Positions 51,588-59,697 of a stretch of DNA of 64,000 nucleotides are shown here, piece after piece (the stretch's first letter is position 1; the number at the start of each line of letters is the position of its first letter). The notes under the pieces are model-generated. The model was given only the letters and a program-made list of their open reading frames with translations, made no database searches and was not told the origin of the DNA. A program made the translations under genes and the position numbers. Location: the NCBI RefSeq assembly GCF_018732085.1, contig NZ_CP076103.1, positions 4,216,001 through 4,280,000 of the forward strand. Direction: 5' to 3'. Origin of the DNA: Lysobacter capsici. Its GTDB lineage: Bacteria > Pseudomonadota > Gammaproteobacteria > Xanthomonadales > Xanthomonadaceae.

Positions 51588-51609
51588 AATCGGCTTTTCA
51601 TAGCCGATT
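51588..51609. promoter_or_regulatory. Inverted repeat in transporter leader
   Basis: AATCGGCT-TTTCAT-AGCCGATT, 8-bp perfect arms, about 140 nt upstream of the OFA transporter start in an otherwise empty 286-nt gap. It is a candidate operator for the ModE-like regulator or a leader hairpin. It does not match the canonical ModE half-sites. Confidence 0.5.
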
Positions 51610-51746
51610 ATTAGACTACCCGGTGATATACGTCACGCCCCCAGTCACGCTAGCCTCGCAAACACTTCCGGGCAGACCCCCACTTTATGTCCTGAAGCAC
51701 ATATTTCGAGGTCCAGCCGGCGGCACGTATCCAGAGGGGTCCACGC

Positions 51747-53429
51747 ATGTCCAATCAGAGCGCGGTGATTGCAGCACCGTCATCGGCCACGGAAGGCTTG
51801 CTGTCGAAGGAGCGCATCGTCGCCAGGCCAGGGTTCAACCGCTGGCTGGTCCCGCCGGCCGCGCTGGCGATCCACCTGTGCATCGGCATGGCCTACGGCT
51901 TCAGCGTGTTCTGGCTGCCGCTCGCGAAGGCGATCGGCATCGAGCAACCGCGCGACTGCCCCAAGGACATGGGTTTTCTCTCGCGCATGGTCGCCACCGA
52001 CTGCGATTGGATAGTCAGCGAACTGAGCTGGATGTACATCTTGTTCTTCGTGCTGCTGGGCTGCGCTGCGGCGATCTGGGGCGGCTGGCTGGAACGCGCG
52101 GGGCCGCGCAAGGCCGGCGTGGTCTCGGCGGTGTGCTGGTGCGGCGGTCTGGTGATTTCGGCGATCGGCATCAAGACCCATCAGATCTGGCTGATGTGGC
52201 TGGGTTCGGGCGTGATCGGCGGCATCGGCCTGGGCCTGGGCTACATCTCGCCGGTGTCGACGTTGATCAAATGGTTTCCCGACCGCCGCGGCATGGCCAC
52301 CGGCATGGCGATCATGGGCTTCGGCGGCGGCGCGCTGATCGGCAGCCCGCTCGCCGACATGCTGATGAAACACTACGCCACCGCCACTTCGGTCGGCGCG
52401 TACGAAACCTTCCTGACCATGGCCGCGCTCTACTTCGTATTCATGATGGCCGGCGCGTTCGGTTACCGGGTGCCGCCGAGCGGCTGGAAACCCGCGGGCT
52501 GGACGCCGCCGCCGGCCAGCAGCAACGCGATGATCACCCAGCAACACGTCCACGTGAAAAAGGTCTGGGGCATTCCGCAGTTCTGGCTGCTGTGGGGCGC
52601 GCTGTGCCTGAACGTCTCCGCCGGCATCGGCGTGATCGGCATGGCCTCGCCGATGCTGCAGGAAGTGTTCGGCGGCAAGCTGATCGGCGTCGACGCCGGG
52701 ATCAAGGCGCTCGATGCCACCCAGTTGGGTCTGATCGCCACCATCGCCGCGGGCTTCACCGGGCTGCTGAGCCTGTTCAACATCGGCGGGCGGTTCTTCT
52801 GGGCCTCGACCTCGGACTACATCGGCCGCAAGGCGACCTACGTGGTGTTCTTCGTGCTCGGCTTCGTCCTGTACGCGTCCGCGCCGAGCGCCGGTTCGGC
52901 CGGCAGCATCGGCCTGTTCGTGGCGATCTTCTGCGTGATCGTGTCGATGTACGGCGGCGGGTTCGCGACCATCCCGGCGTACTTGGCCGATCTGTTCGGC
53001 ACCCAGATGGTCGGCGCGATCCACGGCCGCCTGCTCACCGCCTGGGCCACCGCCGGCATCCTCGGGCCGGTCGTGGTCACCCGCATGCGCGAGTACCAGC
53101 TCGACCTGAAAATGCCGCCTTCGCAGGTCTACAACACCACCATGTATATCCTGGCCGGGATGCTGGTGCTGGGCCTGTTGTGCAATCTGCTGGTACGCCC
53201 GGTCGCGCAGAAACATTTCATGACGCCCGAGGAACTCGCGCGCGAAAAAGCTCTCGCCCATGAGAAGACCGGCAGCAACGGCGAGGCCTTGTACACGCCC
53301 GAGCAGATGGCGCAGGTCGGCCACGGCGGCAATCCGGTGCTGGTGCTCGCCGCCTGGGCCGCGGTCGGCATTCCGCTGGCCTGGGGCGTGTGGGTCACTT
53401 TGCAGAAAGCCTTCGTGCTGTTCCACTGA
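51747..53429 (+). CDS. MFS transporter, oxalate/formate antiporter (OFA) type
   Basis: 560-aa inner-membrane transporter, 12 predicted helices plus a long hydrophilic loop (GWKPAGWTPPPASSNAMITQ). Signatures: FNRWLVPPAALAIHLCIGMA, YGFSVFWLPLAKAIG, GLGYISPVSTLIKWFPDRRG (OFA loop motif), MATGMAIMGFGGGALIGSPL and PQFWLLWGALCLNVSAGIGV. The C-terminal helix (AAVGIPLAWGVWVTLQ) is separate from the 12-helix core. Ribosome site AGAGGGG precedes the ATG. Directly followed by fdhD and the molybdopterin enzyme, so the carried anion is likely formate or oxalate. Confidence 0.9.
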   Translation: MSNQSAVIAAPSSATEGLLSKERIVARPGFNRWLVPPAALAIHLCIGMAYGFSVFWLPLAKAIGIEQPRDCPKDMGFLSRMVATDCDWIVSELSWMYILFFVLLGCAAAIWGGWLERAGPRKAGVVSAVCWCGGLVISAIGIKTHQIWLMWLGSGVIGGIGLGLGYISPVSTLIKWFPDRRGMATGMAIMGFGGGALIGSPLADMLMKHYATATSVGAYETFLTMAALYFVFMMAGAFGYRVPPSGWKPAGWTPPPASSNAMITQQHVHVKKVWGIPQFWLLWGALCLNVSAGIGVIGMASPMLQEVFGGKLIGVDAGIKALDATQLGLIATIAAGFTGLLSLFNIGGRFFWASTSDYIGRKATYVVFFVLGFVLYASAPSAGSAGSIGLFVAIFCVIVSMYGGGFATIPAYLADLFGTQMVGAIHGRLLTAWATAGILGPVVVTRMREYQLDLKMPPSQVYNTTMYILAGMLVLGLLCNLLVRPVAQKHFMTPEELAREKALAHEKTGSNGEALYTPEQMAQVGHGGNPVLVLAAWAAVGIPLAWGVWVTLQKAFVLFH

Positions 53430-53478
53430 GGCCACCGGCCGGACGCTGCGCAGCGCAGCGTCCGGCGTTCGACATCCC

Positions 53479-54408
53479 ATGAATCGATCCTCACCGACAC
53501 CGCATCCGCCCCACCTCGCCGATTCGTCGCAGGATGCGCGCGCGCCGACCGGCACGGCCGCAGCCGACACGACCGGCGCGGTGCAGCGCAAGGTGCAGCG
53601 GCGCCGCGGCGAACGCATGGCCGAAGCGCTCGACGCGATCGCCGCCGAAGTGCCGGTCGCGCTGGCCTACAACGGCACGCCGTTCGCGGTGATGATGGCC
53701 ACGCCCGACGATCTGGCCGATTTCGCCCTGGGCTTCTCGCTCAGCGAAGGCATCGTCGCCAACGCGCAGGAACTGCAAGTCGACGCCATCGACACCTCGC
53801 TCGAAGGCATCGCCATCGCCCTGAGCATCCCCGAGTCGCGCGCCGCCGCGCTCGAGCAACGCCGCCGCAATCTGCAGGGCCGCAGCGGTTGCGGCGTGTG
53901 CGGCACCGAAAGCATCGAAGCGGTGCTGCGTCCGCCGCCGCGCCTGCCGGGCAGCGCACCGATCCACCTGCACGCATTGCAGCGCGCCTTGCGCGAACTG
54001 CGCCAGCAGCAACCGCTCAACGCATTGACCGGCGCCACCCATGCCGCCGGTTGGGCCGATCGCGACGGCCGCCTGGCGTTCGTGCGCGAAGACGTCGGCC
54101 GCCACAACGCCCTGGACAAACTGATCGGCGCACTGTCGACGCGCGCGATCGACCCGCTGTCTGGTTTCGCCGTGGTCACCAGCCGCGCCAGTTTCGAGAT
54201 GGCGATGAAGGCTGCGCAAGCCGGGATTCCGCTGCTCGCCGCGATCTCCGCGCCGACCGCGCTGGCGATCGCCCTGGCCGACTCGGCCCACCTCACCTTG
54301 ATCGGCTTCGCCCGCGACGACGGGCATGCCGTCTACACCCACGCCTACCGCCTGATCGACGACGGCGTCGACACTCACCGCGACGCCAGCGGCGAAGCCG
54401 CCGCATGA
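53479..54408 (+). CDS. fdhD: Formate dehydrogenase accessory sulfurtransferase FdhD
   Basis: 309-aa cytoplasmic sulfur carrier needed to sulfurate the molybdenum cofactor of formate dehydrogenases. The active-site cysteines lie in GRSGCGVCGTES (Cys138 and Cys141). Other family motifs are FALGFSLSEGI, ATHAAGWADRDGRLAFVRED, VGRHNALDKLIG and VTSRASFEMAMKAAQAGIPL. The first 40 residues (Pro/Ala-rich) are an unusual extension; the ATG at 53479 is the first in frame after the transporter stop. It lies 16 nt before the next gene, indicating one operon with the oxidoreductase. Confidence 0.95.
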   Translation: MNRSSPTPHPPHLADSSQDARAPTGTAAADTTGAVQRKVQRRRGERMAEALDAIAAEVPVALAYNGTPFAVMMATPDDLADFALGFSLSEGIVANAQELQVDAIDTSLEGIAIALSIPESRAAALEQRRRNLQGRSGCGVCGTESIEAVLRPPPRLPGSAPIHLHALQRALRELRQQQPLNALTGATHAAGWADRDGRLAFVREDVGRHNALDKLIGALSTRAIDPLSGFAVVTSRASFEMAMKAAQAGIPLLAAISAPTALAIALADSAHLTLIGFARDDGHAVYTHAYRLIDDGVDTHRDASGEAAA

Positions 54409-54424
54409 ATCCGGAATCACGCCC

Positions 54425-56776
54425 ATGAGCAAGAACCCGATCCGCCCCTACAACGGCCCCGCCGGCGGCTGGGGCGCGCTGCGCAGCGTCGCCACCCAGC
54501 TGATCGAACAAGACATCCCGGTCAGCGGTGCGCGCACGTTGCTGTCGGCCAACCAGCCCGACGGTTTCGACTGCCCCGGCTGCGCCTGGCCCGATCGCGA
54601 CCACACCTCGACCTTCGAATTCTGCGAAAACGGCGCCAAGGCCGTCGCCGCCGAAGCGACCAAGCATCGCGCCACCCCGGAACTGTTTGCGCAGCACACC
54701 GTCGCCGACCTCGCGCGCTACAGCGATCATTGGCTGGAAAACCAGGGCCGCCTGACCCATCCGATGCGCTGGGACGCGGCCAGCGACAAATACTTGCCGA
54801 TCACCTGGGACGAAGCCTTCAACCGCATCGGCGCGCACTTGAACGCGCTCGCCTCGCCCGACCAGGCGCTGTTCTACACCTCCGGGCGTTGCAGCAACGA
54901 AGCCGCCTTCCTTTACCAGTTGTTCGTGCGCGAGTACGGCACCAACAACTTCCCCGATTGCTCGAACATGTGCCACGAACCCTCGGGCACGGCGATGAAG
55001 GCGCAGCTGGGCATCGGCAAGGGCACGGTGCAGCTGCGCGATTTCGAGATCGCCGAAGCGATCTTCATCTTCGGCCAGAACCCGGGCACCAATCACCCGC
55101 GCATGCTCGGCGAACTGCGCCAGGCGTCCAAGCGCGGCGCGGCGATCGTCTCGTTCAACCCGCTGCGCGAGCGCGGGCTGGAACGATTCGCCGATCCGCA
55201 GGACAAGCTGGAGATGCTGCACAACGGCTCCACCCGCATTTCCTCGGATTATTTCCAGTTGCGCATCGGCGGCGATCTGGCCGCGGTCAAGGGCATGATC
55301 AAGCGCACCCTGGAGCTCGACGCGCAGGCGCAGCGCGACGGACGCGAGCGGGTCGTCGATCTGGACTTCATCGCCGAACACACCCGCGGCTTCGAGGCGT
55401 TCGTCGCCGAAGTCGAGCGCGAATCCTGGGACACGATCGTCGCCGAATCGGGGCTGACGCGCGCCGAACTCGAACGCGCCGGCGACATCTACGCGCGGGC
55501 CAAGAGCGTGATCTGCTGCTGGGGCATGGGCATCACCCAGCACAAGCATTCGGTCGCGACCATCCAGATGATCGTCAACCTGATGCTGTTGCGCGGCAAT
55601 ATCGGCCGCCCCGGCGCGGGGCCGTGCCCGGTGCGCGGCCACAGCAACGTGCAAGGCGATCGCACCATGGGCATCTACGAGAAACCGTCTCCGGCGTTTC
55701 TCGATCGCCTGCGCGATGTGTTCGGGTTCGAACCGCCGCGCGAACATGGCCACGACACGGTCGGCGCGATCGAGGCGATGCTCGACGGCCGCTGCAAGAC
55801 TTTCTTCGGCCTCGGCGGCAACTTCGCCACCGCCACGCCCGACACCGAGGCCACCCACCGCGCGCTGCGCCGCTGCGACCTCACCGTCCACGTCACCACC
55901 AAGCTCAACCGCAGCCATCTGGTGCATGGCCGCGACGCTTACATCCTGCCCTGCCTGGGCCGCACCGAGATCGATCTGCAGCAGGCCGGGCCGCAGAGCG
56001 TCACGGTCGAGGATTCGATGAGCATGGTGCACCTGTCGGCCGGCATCAACGCGCCGGCCGATCCGATGCTGCTGTCGGAACCGGCGATCGTCGCGCGCCT
56101 GGCGCACGCGACCCTCGGCGCGCGCAGCAAGGTGCCGTGGCTGTGGCTGGTCGGCGATTACGACCGCATCCGCGACAAGATCGCCGAGGTGTTCGACGAC
56201 TTCTACGATTTCAACCTGCGCGTGCGCGTGCCCGGCGGTTTCCACCTGACCAATGCCGCGGCCGAGCGGCGCTGGCTCAATCGCGAAGCCAAGGCGTTGT
56301 TCAAGGCGCACGCGGTGCCGACCGACCTGCCCGTGCATCGCGCCCGCGCCAGTCGCGAGCAACCGGTGTTCACCCTGGCCACCACCCGTTCGCACGATCA
56401 GTACAACACCACCATCTACGGCATGAACGACCGCTACCGCGGCGTGTTCGGCGAACGGCGGGTGTTGTTCATCAACGCGCAGGACATCGCCGAACTGAAG
56501 ATGCAGGCCGGCGACTGGGTCGACCTGGAAAGTCTGTGCGACGACGGCGTGCGGCGCGTGGCCAAGCGCTTCTTGTTGGTCGAGTACAACATCCCGCGCG
56601 GTTGCCTGGCGGCGTATTACCCGGAAACCAACTCGCTGGTGCCGCTGTCGAGCTTCGCCGACGAAGCGCGCACGCCGACGTCCAAATCGATCCCGGTGAT
56701 CGTGTACCCGCATGTGGCGCAGCCGGCCCAGCAACTGCAGTCGGCCAAGGACATCGGCCTTGTCCGAGTTGACTGA
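54425..56776 (+). CDS. FdhF/YdeP-type molybdopterin oxidoreductase
   Basis: 783-aa cytoplasmic Mo-bis-MGD enzyme of the YdeP family (formate-dehydrogenase-alpha-like). The N-terminus has FDCPGCAWPD, with too few Cys for a full N-terminal [4Fe-4S] ligand set of classical FdhF. It has HPMRWDAASDKYLPITWDEA, FYTSGRCSNEAAFLYQLFVR, NMCHEPSGTAMKAQLGIGKG, FGQNPGTNHPRMLGELRQAS and the C-terminal domain TTRSHDQYNTTIYGMNDRYR. No active-site Cys/SeCys is obvious at the usual position. Reaction is unproven; FdhD dependence and the transporter suggest formate or a related acid. Its 3' end overlaps a small HTH gene. Confidence 0.93.
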   Translation: MSKNPIRPYNGPAGGWGALRSVATQLIEQDIPVSGARTLLSANQPDGFDCPGCAWPDRDHTSTFEFCENGAKAVAAEATKHRATPELFAQHTVADLARYSDHWLENQGRLTHPMRWDAASDKYLPITWDEAFNRIGAHLNALASPDQALFYTSGRCSNEAAFLYQLFVREYGTNNFPDCSNMCHEPSGTAMKAQLGIGKGTVQLRDFEIAEAIFIFGQNPGTNHPRMLGELRQASKRGAAIVSFNPLRERGLERFADPQDKLEMLHNGSTRISSDYFQLRIGGDLAAVKGMIKRTLELDAQAQRDGRERVVDLDFIAEHTRGFEAFVAEVERESWDTIVAESGLTRAELERAGDIYARAKSVICCWGMGITQHKHSVATIQMIVNLMLLRGNIGRPGAGPCPVRGHSNVQGDRTMGIYEKPSPAFLDRLRDVFGFEPPREHGHDTVGAIEAMLDGRCKTFFGLGGNFATATPDTEATHRALRRCDLTVHVTTKLNRSHLVHGRDAYILPCLGRTEIDLQQAGPQSVTVEDSMSMVHLSAGINAPADPMLLSEPAIVARLAHATLGARSKVPWLWLVGDYDRIRDKIAEVFDDFYDFNLRVRVPGGFHLTNAAAERRWLNREAKALFKAHAVPTDLPVHRARASREQPVFTLATTRSHDQYNTTIYGMNDRYRGVFGERRVLFINAQDIAELKMQAGDWVDLESLCDDGVRRVAKRFLLVEYNIPRGCLAAYYPETNSLVPLSSFADEARTPTSKSIPVIVYPHVAQPAQQLQSAKDIGLVRVD

Positions 56777-57014
56777 GCCCTTGCTGGCGATGCTCGCCGG
56801 CGAACCGGGCGGCGTCTCGCTGCCGCGCCTGTGCAAGCGCCTGGGCGTGCGCATGAGCGTGCTGCTGCGCGAACTGGCCTGGATCGGCGAAGACGCGATC
56901 GGCGATCACCCCGCGCCGGGTTGGGTGCGGGTGGAGGCGCATGGGGACAGCAGCCTGGCGGTGCTGACTGGGCTTGGGCGTGAGCGGTTGCGCTCGGGCC
57001 GCGAGGCGGATTGA
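56760..57014 (+). CDS. Small winged-helix-like protein downstream of molybdoenzyme
   Basis: 84 aa from the TTG at 56760, which overlaps the oxidoreductase stop by 17 nt. An internal ATG at 56790 would give 74 aa. The sequence ELTEPLLAMLAGEPGGVSLP, LCKRLGVRMSVLLRELAWIG and GWVRVEAHGDSSLAVLTGLG looks like a winged helix: a helix, the recognition helix SVLLRELAW and a beta wing. It is probably an accessory or regulatory protein for the molybdoenzyme, retained by overlap. I cannot name a family, and the function is inferred from position only. Confidence 0.72.
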   Translation: MSELTEPLLAMLAGEPGGVSLPRLCKRLGVRMSVLLRELAWIGEDAIGDHPAPGWVRVEAHGDSSLAVLTGLGRERLRSGREAD

Positions 57015-57084
57015 ACCGCGGTTTACGCGGCTGGCGTTTCACGCTAATCAAGCCGCGCCACACCTTATCTAATCGTGCCGCTTG

Positions 57085-57206
57085 ATGCTCCCTCTCCCGC
57101 TGGCGGGAGCGGGTCGGGGTGAGGGCAAACGAACCACCGCGAAAGTCTGCTGGTAACAGCGCCCTCACCCTGCCCTCTCCCGCAAGCGGGAGAGGGAAAG
57201 CAACGC
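57085..57206. repeat. 122-bp direct repeat copy 1 (CCCTCTCCCGC element)
   Basis: Identical to 57292-57413 apart from one base (ACCACCGCG versus ACCGCCGCG). The element starts ATGCTCCCTCTCCCGCTGGC and ends with GGGAGAGGGAAAGCAACGC. It can fold into a long hairpin because its two ends are complementary. Confidence 0.93.
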
Positions 57207-57291
57207 GCTGCTCGCAATCCAATGCTCACAACTCGGCGATCGCAATCACGCCGATTGAACCGCACGCCGCCTGATCAAGTCATCCCGCTTC

Positions 57292-57413
57292 ATGCTCCCT
57301 CTCCCGCTGGCGGGAGCGGGTCGGGGTGAGGGCAAACGAACCGCCGCGAAAGTCTGCTGGTAACAGCGCCCTCACCCTGCCCTCTCCCGCAAGCGGGAGA
57401 GGGAAAGCAACGC
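57292..57413. repeat. 122-bp direct repeat copy 2
   Basis: Second copy, offset 207 bp. Between the copies (57207-57291) is unique sequence with no gene. Confidence 0.93.
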
Positions 57414-57420
57414 ACCGATC

Positions 57421-57518
57421 GTGGCTTGACTATCGTGGCTTGGCTATCGTGATTTGACTATCGATGGCTTGACGATCGCAGTGTCATGTCATGGCTTGAC
57501 GATCGCAACCTGGCGATC
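57421..57518. repeat. Degenerate 14-bp tandem repeat
   Basis: Units GTGGCTTGACTATC (57421), GTGGCTTGGCTATC, GTGATTTGACTATC, then GATGGCTTGACGATC, ATGGCTTGACGATC (57491) and GCAACCTGGCGATC (57505). At least six units with decay. It may be a protein-binding array, but no function is known. Confidence 0.8.
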
Positions 57519-57569
57519 GCAGCTTCGCGGCCGCAGCACGGCGTCATCGCACGCCAGCTCAACGCGAGA

Positions 57570-57920
57570 TCAAAACGACCGTCCATCCACCGGCACAACC
57601 TTCACCGACTTCAGATCGATCCCCTCCAGACAGCGCACATTGATCGCCGTCATCTTCGTCCCGTCCGGCATCTGCCCCTGGCTGAAGGACGCGATGCCGC
57701 AGCTCTTGCAGAAATGATGATCGATCGAATGCTTGTTGAAGTGATACGTCCCAAGCTCGGCCGGGTCGGTCTTGAGGGTGAAATTGCCGCGCGGCACGAA
57801 CCACAGCAGGCCGCCGCGGCGCTGGCACATCGAACAATTGCAATCGATCGCCTGGTCGATCTCGCCTTCGACGTCGTAGGCGACCTTGCCGCAGTGACAG
57901 CCGCCCGAGTACGTGGTCAT
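57570..57920 (-). CDS. GFA (glutathione-dependent formaldehyde-activating) family protein
   Basis: 116-aa zinc-binding protein. Cys ligands: GCHCGKV, CNCSMCQRRGG and FCKSCGIASF. The fold is the Gfa/CENP-V beta-tent. The enzymatic role of many family members is unproven; a few add glutathione to formaldehyde. The start is ATG 57920 (MTTYSGG), with GGGAG upstream; a longer form starting at 57941 is possible. The gene may be relevant to the nearby formate module. Confidence 0.9.
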   Translation of the reverse strand: MTTYSGGCHCGKVAYDVEGEIDQAIDCNCSMCQRRGGLLWFVPRGNFTLKTDPAELGTYHFNKHSIDHHFCKSCGIASFSQGQMPDGTKMTAINVRCLEGIDLKSVKVVPVDGRSF

Positions 57921-58052
57921 GTCCGACACTCCCTTCGCCAATGAAGACGCGAGGATAACGCCGTGGCGTTATGCTCGTCGCCTGACGTGTGTCACGTCCG
58001 CATCCGCTTCGCGCCGTCCACGCCGCCCTCATTCCGTCTCACGGAGCGTCCC

Positions 58053-58472
58053 ATGGATTCCATCGCCGGAAGCACGATCATCCCGTCCCTGCGCTACCGC
58101 AACGCGCCCGCCGCGATCGAATGGCTGTGCCGCGCGTTCGGTTTCGAGAAACACGCCGTCTACGCCGACGGCGAGATCGTCCACCACGCCCAGCTGACCT
58201 ACGGACCGGGCATGATCATGCTCGGCTCGGTCGACAACGCCAGCGACTGGGGCAAGCGCATCGTCCAACCCGATGAGATCGGCGGGCGCGAGACTCAGGC
58301 CTGCTCGGTCGTCGTCAGCGACGCCGACGAACACTACGCCCGCGCACGTGCGGCCGGCGCCGAAATCGTGGTCGACATCGCCGACCAGGATTACGGCGGA
58401 CGCGCCTACACCTGCCGCGATCTCGAAGGCCGCCTGTGGTGGTTCGGCACCTACAACCCGTGGAACCTATGA
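58053..58472 (+). CDS. VOC superfamily (glyoxalase/dioxygenase-like) protein
   Basis: 139-aa protein of the PhnB-like VOC group. IIPSLRYRNAPAAIEWLCRA opens the first beta-alpha-beta module. HAQLTYGPGMIMLGS and VVSDADEHYARARAAGAEIV form the module boundary, and YTCRDLEGRLWWFGTYNPW is typical of the end. Metal ligands are not obvious. Start at 58053 has GGAG upstream. It overlaps the DUF72 gene by 4 nt (ATGA), so the two are coupled. Confidence 0.88.
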   Translation: MDSIAGSTIIPSLRYRNAPAAIEWLCRAFGFEKHAVYADGEIVHHAQLTYGPGMIMLGSVDNASDWGKRIVQPDEIGGRETQACSVVVSDADEHYARARAAGAEIVVDIADQDYGGRAYTCRDLEGRLWWFGTYNPWNL

Positions 58473-59377
58473 ATCGCAAACGCAGCCAATCCGACGATAC
58501 GTCCGCCGCCGGCGACCTGTTCGCCTCGCCCGCGGCCGCGCCGGCCGATCCGCTCGCCGGCAACACCGGGGTCAAACCCATCGACGGCATCCGCAGCGGC
58601 ATCGGCGGCTGGACCTTCGTGCCGTGGCGCAGCAATTTCTATCCCGACAAGCTGGTGCAGCGGCGCGAGCTGGAATACGCCAGCCGCCAGCTCAGCAGCA
58701 TCGAGATCAACGGCACCTTCTACAGCGCACAGAAACCGGCGACCTACGCCAAGTGGGCGGCGGAAACCCCGGAGCATTTCGTGTTCTCGCTCAAGGCGCC
58801 CGGCCGCATCACCCAGGGCGGCGCGCTGGCCAAGGCCGCGTCGGGCGCGAAAGCCTTCATCGACGGCGGCCTGGCCGAATTCGGCGACCGGCTCGGACCG
58901 ATCCTGTGGCAGCTCGCGCCCAGCCGCGTATTCGATCGCGACGATCTGGCCGCATTCCTCGACGCGCTGCCGCCCACGCTCGACGGCCGCCCGCTCAAGC
59001 ACGTGCTGGAAGTGCGCCACCCCGGTTTCCTGCAACCCGACTACCTGGCGCTGGCGCGCGAGCGGCGCATCGCCACGGTGTTCACCGACTCCGATCAGTA
59101 TCCGTCGCTGGCCGACATCACCGGCGATTTCGTCTACGCCCGGCTGATGGGCACGCGAGCGGCGATCCCGACCGGTTATCCCGACGACGAACTCGACGAC
59201 TGGGCGCGGCGCGCGAAGGCCTGGGCGCGCGGCGAGGACAATCCGGACCTGCCACATGTCGCCGCGCCGCTCGCCGCCGGCCCGGCGCGCGAGGTGTTCG
59301 TGTATTTCATCAGCGCCGCGAAGGAGCGTAATCCGGCGGCGGCGATGCGGTTGCTGGAGAAGCTAGGTGCGCGGTGA
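58469..59377 (+). CDS. DUF72 domain protein
   Basis: 302-aa cytoplasmic TIM-barrel protein. DUF72 motifs: GIGGWTFVPWRSNFYPDKLV, LSSIEINGTFYSAQKPATYA, TPEHFVFSLKAPGRITQ, ILWQLAPSR and GDFVYARLMG. An extra 40-residue N-terminus precedes the barrel. The function of DUF72 is unknown. Coupled to the VOC gene by an ATGA overlap, which suggests a shared pathway. Confidence 0.9.
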   Translation: MNRKRSQSDDTSAAGDLFASPAAAPADPLAGNTGVKPIDGIRSGIGGWTFVPWRSNFYPDKLVQRRELEYASRQLSSIEINGTFYSAQKPATYAKWAAETPEHFVFSLKAPGRITQGGALAKAASGAKAFIDGGLAEFGDRLGPILWQLAPSRVFDRDDLAAFLDALPPTLDGRPLKHVLEVRHPGFLQPDYLALARERRIATVFTDSDQYPSLADITGDFVYARLMGTRAAIPTGYPDDELDDWARRAKAWARGEDNPDLPHVAAPLAAGPAREVFVYFISAAKERNPAAAMRLLEKLGAR

Positions 59378-59470
59378 CGGGTTGGGGTTGACCGGGGTTG
59401 GTCGGCGTTGAGTCCGATCTGGTTTGATGGTGCTGATGGTATCGCCTGGCGAATGGGCACGCCGTAATCG

Positions 59471-59610
59471 CGGTGTCGCGGTCGCGGCTTGCGCCGCTCC
59501 TACAGTCGGCCCACGTGCCTGCGACGCGAGCGGACGCATGCGCTCACCCGGCGCGACGTTTGCACATCGGTGCCCCTGTAGGAGCGGCGCGAGCCGCGAC
59601 CGCGACACCG
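59471..59610. repeat. REPIN: inverted pair of GTAGGAGCGG REP elements
   Basis: CGGTGTCGCGGTCGCGGCTT then GCGCCGCTCCTACAG (59471-59505) faces CTGTAGGAGCGGCGCGAGCC then GCGACCGCGACACCG (59576-59610). It is a near-perfect 35-bp inverted pair with a 70-nt unique loop, in the gap between DUF72 and aldo/keto reductase genes. Confidence 0.92.
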
Positions 59611-59697
59611 CAAACTCGTATCGCCGCAGTCCATCGCCCGTCCACTTGCCACCCGCTTACCCCCCATCAACCTCCGCGAATTCCAACGAGTCCCGCC

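Noticed and set aside
57421..57518. CRISPR-like or riboswitch-like structure
   Set aside because: The tandem units are contiguous 14-mers without spacers, and no known aptamer pattern is seen.
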